The notes beneath the pieces are model-generated. The model saw only the letters and a list, made by a program, of their open reading frames with translations, was not told the DNA's origin and searched no databases. Both the position numbers and the translations under genes were made by a program. From DASUBN01 sp036500225 (GTDB taxonomy: Bacteria > Pseudomonadota > Gammaproteobacteria > Natronospirales > REEB76): a stretch of DNA of 32,849 nt. Below, piece after piece: positions 8,171 through 16,413 of this stretch. Location of the stretch: positions 1-32,849 of the forward strand of contig DASYCJ010000116.1 in NCBI GenBank assembly GCA_036500225.1, given 5' to 3'. The stretch's first letter is position 1; the number at the start of each line of letters is the position of its first letter.

Positions 8171-8203
8171 GGCCCGCGGCGCAAGCCGCGGGCCTTTTCT
8201 TTT
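8171..8203 (+). terminator. Rho-independent terminator of the S53 protease gene
   Basis: A perfect 10-bp GC-rich stem (8171-8180 with 8185-8194) with a GCAA tetraloop is followed by TTTTCTTTT (8195-8203). It lies 35 bases after the protease stop codon. Confidence 0.92.
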
Positions 8204-8206
8204 ATG

Positions 8207-8303
8207 GCCATACACGGCCTTCTTGGCCGTCTATGGCTCGGAACGCGACGGATGAATCGCCGCTTTTCCTGCGCCACAGCGCTCGCTAACGGGCGCTGTG
8301 CGC
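8207..8303. repeat. two consecutive inverted repeats between the protease terminator and yadG
   Basis: The first has 13-base arms at 8207-8219 and 8225-8237 (one mismatch, 5-base loop). The second has CACAGCGC at 8275-8282 pairing with GCGCTGTG at 8293-8300, extended by a few bases. Neither has a T-run, so they are not obvious terminators. They may be dispersed intergenic repeats or RNA structure; the function is unknown. Confidence 0.5.
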
Positions 8304-8341
8304 CGGATATGGATGCCCCAAACATAGTCCCTGGGGTAGCG

Positions 8342-8350
8342 TGGTATCAT
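8342..8350 (+). promoter_or_regulatory. putative extended -10 promoter element for yadGH
   Basis: TGG-TATCAT is an extended -10 match (TGn-TATAAT) with no good -35, lying 35 bases before the yadG ATG. It is one of the few AT-containing promoter-like words in this gap. Confidence 0.3.
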
Positions 8351-8385
8351 TTCGCCCCCGCGCGATCCCGCACTCCTGCTGCAGC

Positions 8386-9306
8386 ATGAACGCCCTGTCC
8401 ATCCAGAAACTGGTCAAGACCTACAGCAACGGCGTACAGGCCCTGAAGGGCATCGACTTCGAGGTGGAAGAAGGCGAGTTCTGTGCCTTGCTCGGTCCCA
8501 ACGGCGCCGGCAAGACCACCAGCATCGGCATCGTCACCTCGCTCGTCACCAAGACCTCCGGCACCGTCACGGTGTTCGGCCACGACATCGACCATGAACT
8601 GGAAGCGGCCAAGTCCTGCATCGGCCTCGTCCCGCAGGAGCTCAACTTCAACCAGTTCGAGAAGGTCTTCGACATCGTGGTGAACCAGGCGGGGTTCTAC
8701 GGCATCCCACGCAAGCTCGCCAAGGAACGCGCCGAGAAATACCTGAAGCAGCTGTCCCTGTGGGAGAAGCGCGATGCCATGTCACGCACCCTCTCGGGCG
8801 GCATGAAGCGCCGGCTCATGATTGCCCGCGCCCTGGTGCATGAGCCCAAGCTCCTGATCCTGGACGAACCCACTGCCGGCGTCGACATCGAGATCCGCCG
8901 CTCCATGTGGGAGTTCCTGCGCAAGATCAACAAGGATGGCATCAGCATCATCCTCACCACCCACTACCTGGAAGAGGCGGAGAACCTCTGTCGGCGGGTG
9001 GCTATCATCGACCACGGCAGCATCGTGGTGCAGGGCTCCACCAACGAACTGCTGGCCCGGCTGCATACTGAGACCTTCGTGCTCAACCTGCGCAGCCCGC
9101 TGAAGACGCTTCCTAAGGTGGAGGGGTACGCGGTGACCCAGGTGGACGATGTCACCCTGGAAGTGGAAGTGAACAAAGAGCAGGACATCAATGCCTTGTT
9201 CGCCAGTCTCTCCAAGGCTGGGGTGCAGGTCTTAAGCATGCGCAACAAGGCTAACCGCCTCGAAGAGCTGTTCGTGCGCCTCACCGAGAGGAAGGGGGCC
9301 GCATGA
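8386..9306 (+). CDS. yadG: ABC transporter ATP-binding protein, YadG type
   Basis: 306 residues from the ATG at 8386. An upstream in-frame GTG at 8341 would add 15 unlikely residues. Walker A is GPNGAGKTTS, the Q-loop region LVPQELNFNQFEKVF, the signature LSGGMKRRLMIARAL, Walker B LLILDEPTAGVD, and the H-loop ILTTHYLEEAE. The C-terminal part with 'MRNKANRLEELFVRLTE' closely follows the E. coli YadG sequence I remember, including length (308 in E. coli). It should energise export through the adjacent permease; the substrate of YadGH-type exporters is not established. It overlaps yadH by ATGA (9303-9306), so translation is coupled. No strong Shine-Dalgarno precedes it. Confidence 0.93.
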   Translation: MNALSIQKLVKTYSNGVQALKGIDFEVEEGEFCALLGPNGAGKTTSIGIVTSLVTKTSGTVTVFGHDIDHELEAAKSCIGLVPQELNFNQFEKVFDIVVNQAGFYGIPRKLAKERAEKYLKQLSLWEKRDAMSRTLSGGMKRRLMIARALVHEPKLLILDEPTAGVDIEIRRSMWEFLRKINKDGISIILTTHYLEEAENLCRRVAIIDHGSIVVQGSTNELLARLHTETFVLNLRSPLKTLPKVEGYAVTQVDDVTLEVEVNKEQDINALFASLSKAGVQVLSMRNKANRLEELFVRLTERKGAA

Positions 9307-10079
9307 ACCGCCTGCGCTACAACCTCATCGGCTTCAATACCATCGTCATGCGCGAGATGAAGCGGGTGCTGCGCATCTGGGTGCAGACCCTGGTGCCGCC
9401 GGTGATCACGGCCACCCTGTACTTCATCATCTTCGGCCGGCTCATCGGCAACCGCGTCGGTGCCATGAGCGGGTTCAGCTACATCGACTACATCGCGCCG
9501 GGCCTGATCATGATGCAGGTCATCACCAGCGCCTATGCCAACGTGGTGTCCTCGTTCTTCGGTGCCAAGTTCGGCCGCCACATCGAAGAGCTGATGGTCT
9601 CGCCCCTGCCCAACAGCTACATCATCATGGGCTACGTCACCGGCGGGGTGCTGCGCGGTCTCCTGGTCGGCCTGTTGGTGATGATCGTGGCGTTGTTCTT
9701 CACGGACATGCACCTGGCTCATCCTGTCGTCACCCTGGCCGTAGTGCTGCTCACCTCCATCGTGTTCGCGCTGGGCGGCCTTATCAACGCCGTCTATGCC
9801 AAGAAGTTCGACGACGTAACTATCATCCCTACTTTCGTGCTCACGCCTCTCACTTACTTGGGCGGCGTGTTCTATTCCATCAACATGCTGCCGGAGGGCC
9901 TGAAGGCAGTATCGCGCTTCAACCCGATCCTGTACATGGTGAATGCCTTCCGCTACGGCATCCTCGGCGAATCGGACATCGGCATCTACACCGCCTTCGC
10001 CATCATCCTGTTGTTCCTGGTAGTGCTGTACCTCTTCGCCCTGTATCTCCTGAACAAGGGCGTGGGTATGCGCAGCTAA
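9303..10079 (+). CDS. yadH: ABC-2 type transporter permease, YadH type
   Basis: 258 residues (E. coli YadH is 256). The cytoplasmic N-terminus contains the ABC-2 coupling segment (NTIVMREMKRVLRIWVQTLV), followed by six hydrophobic segments such as 'PPVITATLYFIIFG', 'APGLIMMQVITSAYANVV' and 'AFAIILLFLVVLYLFALYLL'. The motifs 'EELMVSPLPNSYIIMGYV' and 'PLTYLGGVFYSINMLP' are typical of ABC2_membrane permeases of the drug/polysaccharide exporter class. It is the inner-membrane partner of the ATPase encoded immediately upstream, with a 4-base overlap. Confidence 0.93.
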   Translation: MNRLRYNLIGFNTIVMREMKRVLRIWVQTLVPPVITATLYFIIFGRLIGNRVGAMSGFSYIDYIAPGLIMMQVITSAYANVVSSFFGAKFGRHIEELMVSPLPNSYIIMGYVTGGVLRGLLVGLLVMIVALFFTDMHLAHPVVTLAVVLLTSIVFALGGLINAVYAKKFDDVTIIPTFVLTPLTYLGGVFYSINMLPEGLKAVSRFNPILYMVNAFRYGILGESDIGIYTAFAIILLFLVVLYLFALYLLNKGVGMRS

Positions 10080-10084
10080 GCAGT

Positions 10085-10555
10085 ATGATGCGCCGCTACG
10101 CCCTGATCCTGCCCCTGTTCATCGTGAGTGCCGCTTTTGCGGCTAACATCACCGTGGCCGAGCTGATCCATTCAGGTAAGGTCTTGGAGCACGACAGCGT
10201 GATCGTGGAGACCGCCAAACCCCACGAAGCTGATATGTGCCGCGGCTTCAACCTGACCGAGAGCCAGGTACGGGACTTCTTCAAGAAAGCCGTGGTGATG
10301 ACGGACGCGGACCTGCGCAAGGCTTATCAGTTGTCGCCCTGCACGGTACAGGGGCATTTCCTGTACCACGAGCAGAAGTTCCTTTTCATCATCGATGCCG
10401 CTGCTACCGGCCGCATCGAGACCGCGCCGGGTATCTATGTGGAGTTCGGCTGCAACGTCTGCAAGGACCTCTTCGACTATGGCTACGTGGTGCCGCCGGC
10501 GCCGGCCACTCAACCGGCTCCCGCTTCCAACACCACACCGCGCCCGCCCCGCTGA
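10085..10555 (+). CDS. small exported protein of unknown function with conserved-looking cysteines
   Basis: 156 residues (155 if the second ATG at 10088 is used). A Sec signal (MMRRYALILPLFIVSAAFA) is followed by a mature domain of about 115 residues and a Pro/Thr-rich low-complexity tail (PPAPATQPAPASNTTPRPPR). Mature cysteines are DMCRGF, SPCTVQG and a C-x-x-C in GCNVCKDLFDYG, enough for two disulfides or a metal site. I do not recognise the family. It starts 5 bases after yadH, so it is probably in the same transcript, though it has no clear ribosome-binding site. Its 3' end is one base from the convergent GH92 gene. Location is periplasm or exported. Confidence 0.75.
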   Translation: MMRRYALILPLFIVSAAFAANITVAELIHSGKVLEHDSVIVETAKPHEADMCRGFNLTESQVRDFFKKAVVMTDADLRKAYQLSPCTVQGHFLYHEQKFLFIIDAAATGRIETAPGIYVEFGCNVCKDLFDYGYVVPPAPATQPAPASNTTPRPPR

Positions 10556-10556
10556 A

Positions 10557-12893
10557 TCAGTAATCGCTCATGGAATAGGGCCGGCTCTGGGCGTCCACGG
10601 CCCAAGTCTTGTTGGGCTGCGCCTGCATGGTGAACTTCAAGGTGCCACCGGCCATGATCTCCTGGTGGGTGATATAGCTGCGGTTCAGAGGTTTTCCGTC
10701 CAGGCTCACGCTTCCCACGTAGGGATGCTCGTCACTCAAGCCTTCCGCCAGCACCGTAAAATGCCGGCCGTTCGGCAAGTTGAGGACAGCGTTGGCCAGG
10801 AAAGGCCGGCCGATCACGTACTGGTTGCTGGCCGGAGCCACGGGGTAGAAGCCCAAGGCCGTGAACACGTACCAGGCGGACATCTGGCCCAGGTCATCGT
10901 TGCCTGAGAGCCCATCCGGGGTCGGCGCGTACTGGGTATGCATGATCTGGGCCAGACGCATCTGGGTCTTCCAGGGCTGGCCCGCATAGTCATAGAGATA
11001 GGGGATGTGGTGACTGGGTTCGTTGCCGTGGGCGTAGTAGCCGATGAGCCCGGAGATGTCCTCAACGTTGGCGAACTCCTTCGGGTCCACCTTGGTGTCG
11101 AACACCGCGTCCAGTTTCGCCACCAGCTTGTCTTCGCCGCCCAGGGCGTGGATCAGACCACCTACGTCCTGGGGCTCATACCATGAGTATTGCCAGGCGT
11201 TGCCTTCCGTGTAGTCGCTGCCGTAGCCGACGGCTGCGGGATCGAAGGGCTCGTTGAAGCTGCCGTCGCTCTTGCGGGCCCGGATGAAGCCGGTCTTAGG
11301 ATCGAAGACGTTGCGCCAGTTGGAAGCACGCACCCGATAGGCCTCCGCATCGTCCTTGTCGCCCATGGATCCGGCCATGCGCGAGATGGTCCAGTCGTCG
11401 AAGGCGTATTCCACGGTCTTGGATGCCGCCTCCTTCTCCTTGTCGATGGGCACGTACCCCAGCTGCATGTAGTACTGGAGACCGTCGTAGGGGCCATAGC
11501 TTGCGGTGCTTATCATGGACTTCAACGCTGCCTTGGCGTCAAAGCCGCGGATGCCTTTCATATAGGCATCGGAGATCACCGCCACCGCATGGTAGCCGAT
11601 CATGCACCAGGTCTCCTGGCCCATGTACGACCACACCGGCAGCATTCCGTAGGGGCTGTCGTGCTGGAAGGCGATCATGGAATCGATCACATCCACGGTC
11701 CGCTTGGCTGGCTGCACCAGAGTCAGCAAGGGATGCTCGGCGCGATAGGTATCCCACAGGGAGAAGGTGGAATAGAAATCGAAATCCTTGGCGCGATGCA
11801 CCGCATCGTCTGGGCCGCGGTATTGGCCGTCCACATCCATGGCGAGATTAGGCGCAAGCATTGAATGATAGAGAGCCGTATAGAAGCTCTTCTTGATGTC
11901 GGGAGCTGCATCCACGCTCGCCACTGCGTCCAGGGCTTTCACCCAATCGGCCTTGGCCGCAGCGCGAGTGGCATCGAAGTTCCAGCCAGGCATCTCCACA
12001 TCAAGGTTACGGATCGCGCCGTCTTCGCTCACGGTAGAGATGGCAGTCTTCACCAGCAGCGCCTTGTCCCTCAAGGTGCCGAAGTCGAATACGGCGTAAG
12101 CGGCACGCCCCTCGATCTGGGCTCGCTCCAGGGGTTCGTCCGCCGCTGGCGGCGCGAAGCCCTTATAGACTAAATCATCTTCCTGGTCGTAGAGGCCGTG
12201 GTCCTGCATGGGTCTGGAGAAACGCATGGCGAAATACAGTTGCCGCCCCGGCGCCCAGCCACGGGTCTCCCGGAAACCGGTGATGGTGCCGTCGGGACGC
12301 ACGCGGATGCGCGACCACAGCACCTTACCCTGGTAGTCATAGATGCTGGAACGCAGGTCCAGCAGTACATGCGCCGGTGTGCCTTCCGGGAAACTGTAGC
12401 GCTGCAGACCCACGCGCCGGGTGGCGGTGAGTTCCACGCGGATGCCATAGTCGCTCAAGGTCACGGCGTAGTAGCCGGGTTCAGCCAGCTCGCTGGCGTG
12501 GTCGAAGCGCGAACGGTAACCGCTCTTCGGCTTGTCCGGGTCGCCGGGGTTGATGCGCACATCCCCGGCTATCGGCATGAGCAGCACGTCGCCCAGGTCC
12601 GAGTGGCCGGTGCCGGAGAAATGGGTGTGGGAGAAACCGAGGATGGTCGGGTCTTCGTAGCGGTACCCCGCGGCCCACTTATAGCTCTTGTGGAAGTCCT
12701 TGATGTCCGTATCCGGGCTCAACTGCACCATGCCGAAAGGCAGGCTGGCGCCCGGGTAGGTGTGGCCGCCATCGCCGGTTCCGATGAAGGGATCCACGGA
12801 GCTGTAGCCGCCGTCCGGCGTGGCGGCATGACTGCCGGCCGCAGCCAGGAACAATGAGGTCAGCAACAGCGCAGGGATGATGCGGATCGGCAT
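10557..12893 (-). CDS. GH92 family alpha-mannosidase, exported
   Basis: 778 residues from the ATG at 12891-12893, with GGAG 7-10 bases upstream and a Sec signal (MPIRIIPALLLTSLFLAAAG...AA). The open frame runs to 13064 but those residues have no support. GH92 hallmarks in order: 'SSVDPFIGTGDGGHTYPGAS', 'PFGMVQLSPDT', 'GFSHTHFSGTGHSDLGD', 'TEGNAWQYSWYEPQDVGG' with Glu563 as likely acid, 'GNEPSHHIPYLYDYAGQPW' and GNDDLGQMSAWYVF with Asp666/Asp667 as the likely Ca/base aspartates. GH92 enzymes are Ca-dependent inverting exo-alpha-mannosidases (alpha-1,2, also 1,3/1,4/1,6). It is divergent from the porter-kinase-isomerase-GH47 operon across 91 bases and should supply mannose to it. Bond specificity cannot be read from sequence. 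Confidence 0.95.
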   Translation of the reverse strand: MPIRIIPALLLTSLFLAAAGSHAATPDGGYSSVDPFIGTGDGGHTYPGASLPFGMVQLSPDTDIKDFHKSYKWAAGYRYEDPTILGFSHTHFSGTGHSDLGDVLLMPIAGDVRINPGDPDKPKSGYRSRFDHASELAEPGYYAVTLSDYGIRVELTATRRVGLQRYSFPEGTPAHVLLDLRSSIYDYQGKVLWSRIRVRPDGTITGFRETRGWAPGRQLYFAMRFSRPMQDHGLYDQEDDLVYKGFAPPAADEPLERAQIEGRAAYAVFDFGTLRDKALLVKTAISTVSEDGAIRNLDVEMPGWNFDATRAAAKADWVKALDAVASVDAAPDIKKSFYTALYHSMLAPNLAMDVDGQYRGPDDAVHRAKDFDFYSTFSLWDTYRAEHPLLTLVQPAKRTVDVIDSMIAFQHDSPYGMLPVWSYMGQETWCMIGYHAVAVISDAYMKGIRGFDAKAALKSMISTASYGPYDGLQYYMQLGYVPIDKEKEAASKTVEYAFDDWTISRMAGSMGDKDDAEAYRVRASNWRNVFDPKTGFIRARKSDGSFNEPFDPAAVGYGSDYTEGNAWQYSWYEPQDVGGLIHALGGEDKLVAKLDAVFDTKVDPKEFANVEDISGLIGYYAHGNEPSHHIPYLYDYAGQPWKTQMRLAQIMHTQYAPTPDGLSGNDDLGQMSAWYVFTALGFYPVAPASNQYVIGRPFLANAVLNLPNGRHFTVLAEGLSDEHPYVGSVSLDGKPLNRSYITHQEIMAGGTLKFTMQAQPNKTWAVDAQSRPYSMSDY

Positions 12894-12916
12894 GGCGAGA
12901 CTCCGAAGGTCACAGT

Positions 12917-12946
12917 TTGATGCAGCGGGGCCCGAGCCCCTATAGT
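12917..12946 (+). promoter_or_regulatory. putative sigma-70 promoter of the mannose operon
   Basis: TTGATG (12917-12922), an 18-base spacer and TATAGT (12941-12946) lie 38 bases before the porter ATG. It sits in the 91-base divergent region between GH92 and the porter, where a shared regulator would be expected to bind. I saw no clear LacI-type palindrome there. Confidence 0.45.
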
Positions 12947-12984
12947 ACCGTGGCCTCCTCCGGAGCCACAGGGAGCGACCCCGC

Positions 12985-14277
12985 ATGAACGGTAGAGACC
13001 CGAAGCGCGACCGCCTGGCCTTCGGCGTGGTGACAGCGGTGTTCTTCATGTGGGGCTTCATCACGGTCCTGAACGACGTGCTGGTACCGCACTTGAAGTC
13101 CCTATTCGCGCTGGACTACACCCAGGCGGCGCTGATCCAGTCCTGCTTCTTCGGCGCCTATTTCCTGATGTCGCTGCCGGCGGGAAAAGTCGTATCGTGC
13201 CTGGGATGCAAAAACAGCATCGTCCTGGGTCTGGCAATCACGGCCCTGGGGGCCTTGGGCTTCCTGCCCGCCGCGGCCCTGCCTTCCTACCCTGTATTCC
13301 TCTCGGCGCTCTTCGTGCTCGCCTCCGGAATCACCCTGCTACAGGTGGCTGCCAACCCCTACGTGAGCCTGTTGGGTCCGCCCGAGGGGGCCAGCAGCCG
13401 CCTCAACCTAAGCCAGGCCCTGAACTCTTTGGGCACCGCCCTCGCCCCCAAGTTCGGCGGAGTCCTGATCCTCTCCGCCGGAGTACTGGCTCCAGCGGCC
13501 CTGCTCGCGCTCAGCCCCTCGCAGCAGCTCGCCTATCAGCTGCAACAGGCCCATGCGGTGCAACTCCCTTATATAGGCATCGCCGTGACCCTGTTCCTGT
13601 TGGCGCTGGTGGTACACCTGTTCCACCTGCCGGCGGTGCAAGAGATGGAGAGCGGCGATGAGGGGCCGCACCCTTTCCGCGATGCGCTGCGGCACCGGCA
13701 CCTGAGCTTCGCCATCGCCGCCATATTCCTGTACGTGGGCGCCGAAGTCTCCATCGGCAGCTTCATGATCAACTACATCTCCCTGCCCGACATCGGTGAC
13801 ATGCTGGAAGCCCGTGCGGCAGGCTACGTGTCCCTATATTGGACCGGTGCCATGATCGGGCGTTTCGTGGGTGCGGCGCTGCTGCAGCGGGTGGACAGCC
13901 GCAAGCTGCTGGCGATCTTCGCCACAGTGGCCACTTTCCTGGTGCTCACCACCATGACCAGCGGAGGCATGATGGCGGTATGGAGCGTGGTGGCCGTCGG
14001 TCTCTTCAACTCCATCATGTTCCCCACCATCTTCACCCTCGGTATCGAGGGTCTGGGTCCGCTCACGGGCCGTGGCTCGAGTCTCCTGGTCATGGCCATC
14101 GTCGGCGGTGCGCTGGTCCCCCTGGCTCAAGGCAAACTGGCCGACCTGATTGGCCTGCATCATGCCTTCGTGTTGCCGCTGATCTGTTATCTGTACATCC
14201 TGTTCTACGCAGTAGCAGGTTCACGTCGCTTGAGCACGGATGACGATGCCACCCCTACGGTCCGCGCCCGTGGCTGA
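12985..14277 (+). CDS. MFS sugar porter, FucP (fucose/glucose-galactose/mannose) family
   Basis: 430 residues with 12 predicted membrane segments. The N-terminus VVTAVFFMWGFITVLNDVLV followed by PHLKSLFALDYTQAALIQS and 'CFFGAYFLMSLPAGKVV' is the diagnostic opening of the FHS/FucP subfamily, as are 'LQVAANPYVSLLGPPEGASS' and 'RLNLSQALNSLGTALAPKFG'. These carriers bring fucose, glucose, galactose or mannose in with protons. The GH92 and GH47 mannosidases and the isomerase around it make mannose the likely substrate. AGGGAG about 10 bases upstream serves as ribosome-binding site. Its last 38 bases overlap the kinase gene. Confidence 0.92.
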   Translation: MNGRDPKRDRLAFGVVTAVFFMWGFITVLNDVLVPHLKSLFALDYTQAALIQSCFFGAYFLMSLPAGKVVSCLGCKNSIVLGLAITALGALGFLPAAALPSYPVFLSALFVLASGITLLQVAANPYVSLLGPPEGASSRLNLSQALNSLGTALAPKFGGVLILSAGVLAPAALLALSPSQQLAYQLQQAHAVQLPYIGIAVTLFLLALVVHLFHLPAVQEMESGDEGPHPFRDALRHRHLSFAIAAIFLYVGAEVSIGSFMINYISLPDIGDMLEARAAGYVSLYWTGAMIGRFVGAALLQRVDSRKLLAIFATVATFLVLTTMTSGGMMAVWSVVAVGLFNSIMFPTIFTLGIEGLGPLTGRGSSLLVMAIVGGALVPLAQGKLADLIGLHHAFVLPLICYLYILFYAVAGSRRLSTDDDATPTVRARG

Positions 14278-15226
14278 AGTGCTGTGCTTCGGTGAAGCCC
14301 TCATGGATATGCTGGCGGAACCGGCGGGTACTTATCGGCCCTATGCGGGTGGCGCGCCTGCTAACGTGGCCGTAGCCCTGGCGAAGTTGGGTATAAGTTC
14401 AGCTTTCGTCGGCATGCTGGCCCAGGACGCTTTCGGTGATTCCCTACTGGCGAGTTTGCGCGAGGCCGGTGTCTGCACCGCTTATTTAGAGCGTACCGAC
14501 CAGGCCAACTCCGCCCTCGCCTTCGTCTCCCTGGATGCTCAAGGGGAACGGCGTTTCAGCTTCTACCGGCCGCCGTCAGCGGACCTCTTGTTCCAGGCTA
14601 AGCATTTCAAGCCTGAGAGCTTCCATGGTGCCGCGGCTTTCCACTGCTGCTCCAACAGTCTGACGGAGACGGGCATCGCTGAAGCTACTCTGGAAGGCGT
14701 GCGCCTGGCTCAAGCCGCCGGTGCCATCGTGAGCTTCGACATGAACTACCGGCCTAGCCTCTGGCCGACCCATGCCGATGCCCGACCGCGTATCTGGTCT
14801 CTATTGCGTGAAGCGGACGTGGTGAAGCTTTCCACCTCGGAGCTCGCCTATCTCGCTGAACCCATGCGTGGTGAGGCAGCCGTCATCGCCGAGATCTGGC
14901 GTGGCCGTGCCCAGTGGCTGCTCATCACCGATGGCGCGGGCCTGATCCGGCATCTAACCCGTGAATCGGAAGATACAGCCAGCACCTATGAAGTGAAGAG
15001 CGTGAACACCACCGGTGCCGGCGATGCCTTCGTGGCGGGGATACTGGCATCCCTGGTGGAGACACGCGCTGAAGGCCTCACAGCCTTTCTCGCGGATACC
15101 GAACAGGTGGATGGCGCTCTGCACTTCGCCGCGGCCTGCGGGGCACTCGCCGTGACCCGTCACGGTGCCTTCGAAGCCATGCCGAGCCTCGCTGAGGTGG
15201 AAGACTTGATGGAACAGCAGCCTTGA
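14240..15226 (+). CDS. PfkB-family carbohydrate kinase, probable fructokinase
   Basis: 328 residues. PfkB/ribokinase fold: N-terminal 'VLCFGEALMDMLAEPAGTYR' with 'YAGGAPANVAVALAKLGISS' (signature 1, GG.p.NvA), and C-terminal NTTGAGDAFVAGILASL with Asp262 as catalytic base in GAGD (signature 2). 'FVGMLAQDAFGDSLLASLRE' and the FDMNYRPSLWP segment are typical of fructokinases. Expected reaction: ATP plus fructose to fructose 6-phosphate, joining mannose-derived fructose to glycolysis. It overlaps the porter gene by 38 bases; the ATG at 14240 is used, with alternatives at 14246 (ATG) and 14270 (GTG) that would keep the domain. Its stop overlaps the next start (TTGA). A ketohexokinase/KDG-kinase alternative cannot be excluded by motif alone. 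Confidence 0.88.
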   Translation: MTMPPLRSAPVAEVLCFGEALMDMLAEPAGTYRPYAGGAPANVAVALAKLGISSAFVGMLAQDAFGDSLLASLREAGVCTAYLERTDQANSALAFVSLDAQGERRFSFYRPPSADLLFQAKHFKPESFHGAAAFHCCSNSLTETGIAEATLEGVRLAQAAGAIVSFDMNYRPSLWPTHADARPRIWSLLREADVVKLSTSELAYLAEPMRGEAAVIAEIWRGRAQWLLITDGAGLIRHLTRESEDTASTYEVKSVNTTGAGDAFVAGILASLVETRAEGLTAFLADTEQVDGALHFAAACGALAVTRHGAFEAMPSLAEVEDLMEQQP

Positions 15227-16413
15227 GCCCCGAGTTCCGTTCGCCGGAATTCCTGCGAGATCACATCGCGGCCAGCATGGCTTTCTACCATCCACGCTGC
15301 ATCGACCCCAAGGGTGGTTTCTTTCACTACTTCAAAGATGACGGTACCGTCTACGACAAGAGCCACCGCCACCTCGTCAGCAGCGCCCGCTTCGTCTTCA
15401 ACTACGCCATGGCCTATCGTGAGTTCAGGCAGTCCGCGTATCTCGACGCGGTACGGCATGGTTTGGCGTATCTGCGAGATGTGCACCGGGATCCGGTGAG
15501 CGGTGGCTATGCCTGGACGCTACGCGATGGCAAGCCAGAAGACCGCACCAACCATTGCTATGGCCTCGCCTTCGTCCTGCTGGCTTATTCCTGCGGCCAT
15601 ATGAGCGGCGTGAAAGAAATGGCCGCCTGGATGGATGAGACCTGGGCACTCTTAGAACGACACTTCTGGGACACAGACGCCGGCCTATATAGGGACGAGG
15701 CCTCGCCGGATTGGGTGTTCAGTGCTTACCGGGGCCAGAACGCCAACATGCATATGTGTGAGGCCATGCTGGCTGCATTCGAGGCCACCCGGGATCCGCG
15801 GTATCTAGACCGGGCACACCTCCTGGCAAAGAACATGACCCGGCGACAGGCTGCCAAGGCCGATGGCCTGATCTGGGAACACTACGACGCGCATTGGAAC
15901 ATCGATTGGGAATACAACAAAGGTGACCCACGGCATCTGTTCCGCCCCTGGGGTTTCCAACCAGGGCATCAGGTGGAATGGGCCAAATTACTGCTGATAT
16001 TGGCTCGGCATCGGCCCGAAGCCTGGATGTTGCCTACGGCCCAAAGCCTCTTCGATACCTCCCTTGCCCACGGCTGGGATGGCGAGTATGGCGGCATCTG
16101 CTACGGCTTCGCACCGGATGGCGGCCTCTGCGACACGGACAAATATTTCTGGGTGCAGGCAGAGGCGCTGGCTGCCGCGGCGCTACTGGCGGCGAAGAGC
16201 CGCGACGACAAATACTGGGATCAGTATCAGCGCATCTGGGCTTATTCCTGGGAGCACCTCGTCGATCATAGATATGGCGCCTGGTTCCGCATCCTCGATC
16301 GGCAGAACCACAAATACAGTGATGAGAAGAGCCCGGCAGGCAAGACCGATTACCACACCATGGGTGCCTGCTACGAGGTACTGCGCCTCCTGCGAGGCGA
16401 GGTAGAGATATGA
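15223..16413 (+). CDS. AGE-family sugar isomerase/epimerase, probable D-mannose isomerase
   Basis: 396 residues, starting with TTG at 15223 that overlaps the kinase TGA (TTGA); no in-frame ATG exists before the conserved region. An (alpha/alpha)6 barrel is predicted. Landmarks: KSHRHLVSSARFVFNYAMAY, RTNHCYGLAFVLLAYS, 'GQNANMHMCEAMLAAF' (His177), 'NKGDPRHLFRPWGFQPGHQV' ending at His249, and KTDYHTMGACYEVLR (His378). These three histidines fall at nearly the same numbers as the catalytic-site His176, His248 and His383 of E. coli YihS, an aldose-ketose isomerase acting on mannose and sulfoquinovose. With a fructokinase upstream and mannosidases on both sides, mannose to fructose is the best reading. 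Cellobiose 2-epimerase or N-acylglucosamine epimerase activity is the alternative. No signal peptide: cytosolic. Confidence 0.88.
   Translation: MSPEFRSPEFLRDHIAASMAFYHPRCIDPKGGFFHYFKDDGTVYDKSHRHLVSSARFVFNYAMAYREFRQSAYLDAVRHGLAYLRDVHRDPVSGGYAWTLRDGKPEDRTNHCYGLAFVLLAYSCGHMSGVKEMAAWMDETWALLERHFWDTDAGLYRDEASPDWVFSAYRGQNANMHMCEAMLAAFEATRDPRYLDRAHLLAKNMTRRQAAKADGLIWEHYDAHWNIDWEYNKGDPRHLFRPWGFQPGHQVEWAKLLLILARHRPEAWMLPTAQSLFDTSLAHGWDGEYGGICYGFAPDGGLCDTDKYFWVQAEALAAAALLAAKSRDDKYWDQYQRIWAYSWEHLVDHRYGAWFRILDRQNHKYSDEKSPAGKTDYHTMGACYEVLRLLRGEVEI

Noticed and set aside
12894..13064. N-terminal extension of the GH92 frame to 13064
   Set aside because: It would run into the divergent porter gene and precede the signal peptide; the ATG at 12893 has a GGAG and begins with a proper signal peptide.
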